Positions 60,936 through 64,000 of a stretch of 64,000 bases of DNA are shown here, one piece after another. The translations under genes were made by a program, and so were the position numbers. The stretch's first letter is position 1, and each line of letters starts with the position of its first letter. This DNA comes from Lepisosteus oculatus (taxonomy: Eukaryota; Chordata; Actinopteri; Semionotiformes; Lepisosteidae), in NCBI RefSeq assembly GCF_040954835.1, contig NC_090706.1, positions 37,333,148 to 37,397,147 on the forward strand. Direction: 5' to 3'. Under the pieces are notes generated by a model. The model had not been told where the DNA came from and made no database searches. It worked only from the letters and a program-made list of their open reading frames with translations.

Positions 60936-62005
60936 GTTGTAGAAATCTGAGTTTACAACATTATCATCCGTGTATTCACAAATTCCTGCCTACAGCACTA
61001 TTTACAGCTGTCTATGAACTGTAAATATAGAACAGACTGAGCATTACAGGCAGTACATACACCATGTCTTATACACTGAGGTATGTGTGATACAAAAGTT
61101 CCTAGAAGTTCCCTTCAGTGCTTTGTCAGATTAATATTTGTTGCTGTTCACACATGTGATTTAGGTTTATAGTTGCTGGGAAATAACCTATGGTAAATGT
61201 TAAGGCAAGGGAACACAGAAGAAAAAATAAATAATGAATAAAGTGGTAGAAAAATGGCAGCCAGAATGGTATGGAGAACATTCAGTGAAATAACCCCAAA
61301 ATGCATTTTTATGGCTGTAATATTTTACAAATAATCTTAAAATTTGTGACTTAGATGTAACTTTCAAAACTAACTTCCCAGGCACAATACAAAAACATAT
61401 AGAAATTGACTTGGGTAGTTACAAACCCGACTATGCTTTTAAGGAGGGCTTAAGTTACTTGTATAATGCAATTTGTATATCTACCTGCTGCAGCAGTTTA
61501 TATTAAACCTTAACCCACATAGTAATAGCGTGTTCAATTACATGCACATGATCGCTAAATTAATTCCACTCCCACATTTTCCCCACAAACGTCTTCAATC
61601 TCAAGTATTTTTATAGTTAAATGACTTGAAACTTACTATATTTAATTAATGCTTCTTTTCCCTTTCATTTTCAAAATACTCAACATTTTGTTGCACTGAA
61701 ATCTTACTGTATGTAGATATTGCGGGAGCAACGCAGAAACCGGAGCCCCAATCATTATGGCAAAATAAGGCGCTAAAAAGTCATGCCGCTTTTTCATATG
61801 GCGCTTTTCAGATAGTGATACGAATGTTGTTTGTGAAATAAAGATGTTCACAGCACTCAGTTGAAATGCTACATTCAACCAAGCCAAAACCAAAATATCG
61901 TGTTTGATTGTTCCCCGTCAGGAGTTGTTCTCTGAAGTGGGAAATGCCAGCCAGAAAACTGTAACCACACCCTCCTCTTCCTCTGCTCTGTCAGGACCCC
62001 TCTGC

Positions 62006-62172
62006 TCACTTCCTGGACTTCAGCGCGGTGGCTGCCACGCCCACCAGGATCGCGACCACGGTGAATCCCTGGGCGAATATCCGCGTCCGCATCAGCAGCT
62101 GGGACTGGCGGGTCTTGCCACGCTTGAAGGCAATGAGTCCATAGGTGAGGGCTCCAGCCGTGCCCAGACAGC
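62006..62172 (-). CDS. HIGD2A: HIGD2A exon 2 and stop
   Basis: Two bases complete Gly, then CLGTAGALTYGLIAFKRGKT, RQSQLLMRTRIFAQGFTVVA and ILVGVAATALKSRK, stop TGA. The minus-strand acceptor is TTTCTGGTCAG. Confidence 0.94.
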
Positions 62173-64000
62173 CTGACCAGAAAGAAAACAAGGGGGTTTT
62201 AACGGCACATCGTTCAAAAACCGGGAACACGAAGCGTTTCTTTACCCAAGGGCTCGTGAGAACGTGGCACAAGCTAGCCGGCCACGTTGCTGAACGTGAC
62301 ACTCTGGCTTCTTTCAAGAAATAACTGGACCCTTGGATCAGTTCGCTGCTAGCTACCCGACAGGCTGGATGGGCCTAATGTCCTCTCAGTTGTAACTGCG
62401 CATGTTCAAATCAGACACTAGGATAAAAAGTCCCCGTGGAGCAGGCAGCAGGTCACCTCCTGGGAGAGCCCGGAGGGAGCAAAGGGCAACAGTCACCAGG
62501 AAGATGCCAGCAGGTTGATGTGAAATGAGGCCTGCTCACCTTCCTCTGCCAGTGGCCACAGACTTGCAGGAGCCTTCATGCTCTCCTGCTCGACGTCGGC
62601 ACACTGAAAACCTCCGTTTATAATTACAATTCATTCGTAACCCTGCAAAATCAGAACTCACCTTTGATCTTTCTCTTCCATTATATTACCTGAAAGTGGC
62701 AACTTCCTGTATACAGAAGCTGCTTATTAGTTATCTGGAGACATTGATAATGATGTATATAAACACAGTTAATCCCTTATTAAATGTAAACATGGCATAG
62801 TCTGCAAGTTATTGGAGCACAATTATGAGGTACTTATTCTCCACTGATACAAGGCTAATAAGCATAGCTTTGGATATTTAACTGCCTTCTTTATTTCATT
62901 TTATTCTGTGATAAAAATTACCAATCTTGCTTGCTTCAGGAAATAACCCTTGACGAAGCTGTTTACTACCTCAAATCCTCTCTGCTTATACCCTACTTTT
63001 ACATCAAGGTGACGAGAACAGCTTGGTGACTGACAAGCCAGGACATTTACACACGTCTGCACCCAGAATGACTTAGCAGTTTTACCTCAGTGAGATGTAG
63101 CCTGCAGCTCTCAACTGGCAGCCCACTGAAGCTAAGCAGGGTTGAGCCTGGTCAGTACCTGAGTGAGAGAGCTCCTGGGACGCTATGGTTTCTGCTGGAA
63201 GTGGTGTTAGTGGGACCAGCGGGGGGCGCCCACCCTGCGGTCTGTGTGGGTCCTAATGCCCCTGTCTTTCCGATGAGACGTTAAACCGAGGTCCTGACTC
63301 TCAGTAGTCATTAAAGGTCCCTGGGCATTTCTCAATAAGAGTAGGGAGTTATCCCGGTGTCAGGGCCAAATTCCCCCCCTCAGCCTTTACCGTGGCCTCC
63401 AAATTGTCCCCATGTATGACAGGCTTGCACTTGCCCTGCGATGGACTGGCACCCCGTCCAGGGTGTACCCTGCCTTGCGCTCGTAGGCCCCCTGCTGCCC
63501 GCGACACCGTATGGAAAAAGCGGTTTGGTAACAGACATGACCTCAGTGAGCTATTCAATGAGATTGTTTGTTTTTTTTTCATTGAACAAAGCATAAGTAG
63601 TGAATGAGTAGTCTGTACCTACATAAAAAGCAACAATAGCAACATAATGCCCGCATGCTTTGCTTTACGCACGTCAAAAACGTTCATGGAAAAAATGTAG
63701 GTTTCTTTTTTCTATAAAAGGAACAGGAACAACCCACAGCAACCAAGGTTAAAATAAAAGGTAATACTGTCAACTCTGTGCTAACACCCTGCTTTTACAT
63801 AGTTGCAGTTGTATAACCGTAAGACATTTATGTAACTCACCTATGGGCACAAACGGGTTTTCCTTAGTTTTTCTGATAAACTTGGCTTTGAACCCTTCCT
63901 CTCTGGGCCTTGGAGCAGGAGCAAATCCTTCGATTACAGGGGGTTTAGTCAAGTCGAACCCCACAGATCCAGAATGAACTGTCTCAGAAACCTGAGTTTG
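62006..64000 (-). CDS. HIGD2A: HIG1 domain family member 2A, 5' end cut by the window
   Basis: Two exons give 108 visible residues (human total 106). The N-terminal part has LTKPPVIEGF, KAKFIRKTKENPFVPIG; the HIG1 domain follows with GCLGTAGALTYGLIAFKRGK, then QSQLLMRTRIFAQGFTVVAI. The family motif Q-x3-R-x-R-x3-Q is present (QLLMRTRIFAQ). Two membrane helices are visible (about LGTAGALTYGLIAF and GFTVVAILVGVAATAL). HIGD2A acts in the mitochondrial inner membrane in cytochrome c oxidase and supercomplex assembly. No in-frame ATG is found between the KPPVIEG motif and the window end, so the start lies past 64,000. A GTG at 63,964 is not credible as a vertebrate start. The gene converges on CLTB, as in human. 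Confidence 0.93.
62296..62405 (-). repeat. Dispersed repeat family D, reverse copy D6
   Basis: On the plus strand: 'ggcttctttcaagaaataac', 'tggacccttggatcagtt', 'ggctggatgggcctaatg' and 'tcctctcagttgta'. It is the same end of the family as D5. Confidence 0.55.
63096..63420 (+). repeat. 5S rRNA-derived SINE (SINE3-type), copy C2
   Basis: The head keeps 5S wording: GAAGCTAAGCAGGGTTGAGC, CTGGTCAGTACCTGAGTG, GAGAGCTCCTGGGACGCTAT. The body shares GGGGGGCGCCCACCCTGCGG, then TTAAACCGAGGTCCTGACTC and CATTTCTCAATAAGAGTAGG with copy C1 at 26.7-27.2 kb. The 5' part of the 5S region is degraded. It is antisense to HIGD2A. Confidence 0.82.
63409..63535 (+). repeat. Family B 3' tail joined to the 5S-SINE (copy B6)
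   Basis: Continues directly from C2 with 'ctgcgatggactggcaccc', 'cgtccagggtgtaccctgcc', 'ttgcgct' and 'gtatggaaaaagcggtttgg', the standard 3' end of family B. The join falls at a short stretch similar in both elements. Confidence 0.65.
63841..64000 (-). CDS. HIGD2A: HIGD2A exon 1, 3' part (5' end outside window)
   Basis: 53 codons plus one base, open to the window edge. Visible text runs from QTQVSETVHSGSVGFDLTKP to KENPFVPI and the first base of Gly, then GTGAGT. The extra 18 residues before KPPVIEG are about the length of the human N-terminus, so the missing part is probably only a few codons. Confidence 0.9.

Larger units (their letters stand above)
62173..63840 (-). other. HIGD2A intron 1, rich in repeats
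   Basis: Holds a family D fragment (62,296-62,405), the 5S-derived SINE copy C2 and a family B tail (63,096-63,535). The rest shows nothing recognisable. Confidence 0.6.

Noticed and set aside
63770-63964. HIGD2A reading frame beginning at a GTG (63,964)
   Set aside because: Vertebrate nuclear genes start at ATG, the frame continues open upstream, and the family's N-terminus is longer than this would give.

Overview
This is vertebrate nuclear DNA: AT-rich, with multi-exon genes spliced at GT-AG junctions, CpG-rich first exons, and SINE and LINE debris between and inside genes. It carries four protein-coding genes, all recognised from assembled exons: RNF44 (+), FAF2 (-), CLTB (+) and HIGD2A (-, its 5' end cut by the window edge). 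From memory, the same four genes are consecutive in the same relative orientation at human 5q35.2, so this is an old syntenic block. The repeats (a 5S rRNA-headed SINE3-type element, a tRNA-headed SINE, an L2-like and a Rex1/CR1-like LINE tail, and a dispersed family I associate with gars, bowfin and sturgeons) suggest a ray-finned fish, probably non-teleost. That species guess is inference.

Layout. Positions 1-14,084: no recognisable gene; several SINE-type repeats. 14,085-14,919: CpG-rich promoter and probable non-coding exon 1 of RNF44. 20,794-32,242: RNF44 coding exons (440 codons, C-terminal RING-H2), followed by a long AT-rich 3' untranslated region probably reaching about 36.9 kb. 39,858-46,400: FAF2 on the minus strand, 11 exons, 445 codons, convergent with RNF44. 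46,401-48,523: divergent FAF2/CLTB promoter interval with a LINE fragment. 48,524-57,600: CLTB, six exons, 224 codons, including the 54-bp cassette exon that makes the neuronal form. 57,601-62,005: gap between the convergent CLTB and HIGD2A genes. 62,006-64,000: HIGD2A, two visible exons.

Functions. RNF44 is a RING-type E3 ubiquitin ligase. FAF2 (UBXD8) is an ER and lipid-droplet hairpin protein that recruits p97/VCP for ER-associated degradation. CLTB is a clathrin light chain. HIGD2A is a mitochondrial inner-membrane factor for cytochrome c oxidase and supercomplex assembly. They are neighbours by conserved synteny; I see no evidence that they form a functional operon-like unit.

I found no previously undescribed enzymatic or defence system. 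The most interesting signals are: an 80-bp perfectly identical, hairpin-forming core in two otherwise diverged inverted SINE copies; a 5S-SINE whose 3' tail switches into another repeat family; a near-perfect 50-bp inverted repeat in CLTB intron 1; the pyrimidine-rich and UGC architecture before the CLTB cassette exon; and an in-frame RNF38-like extension upstream of the RNF44 start.
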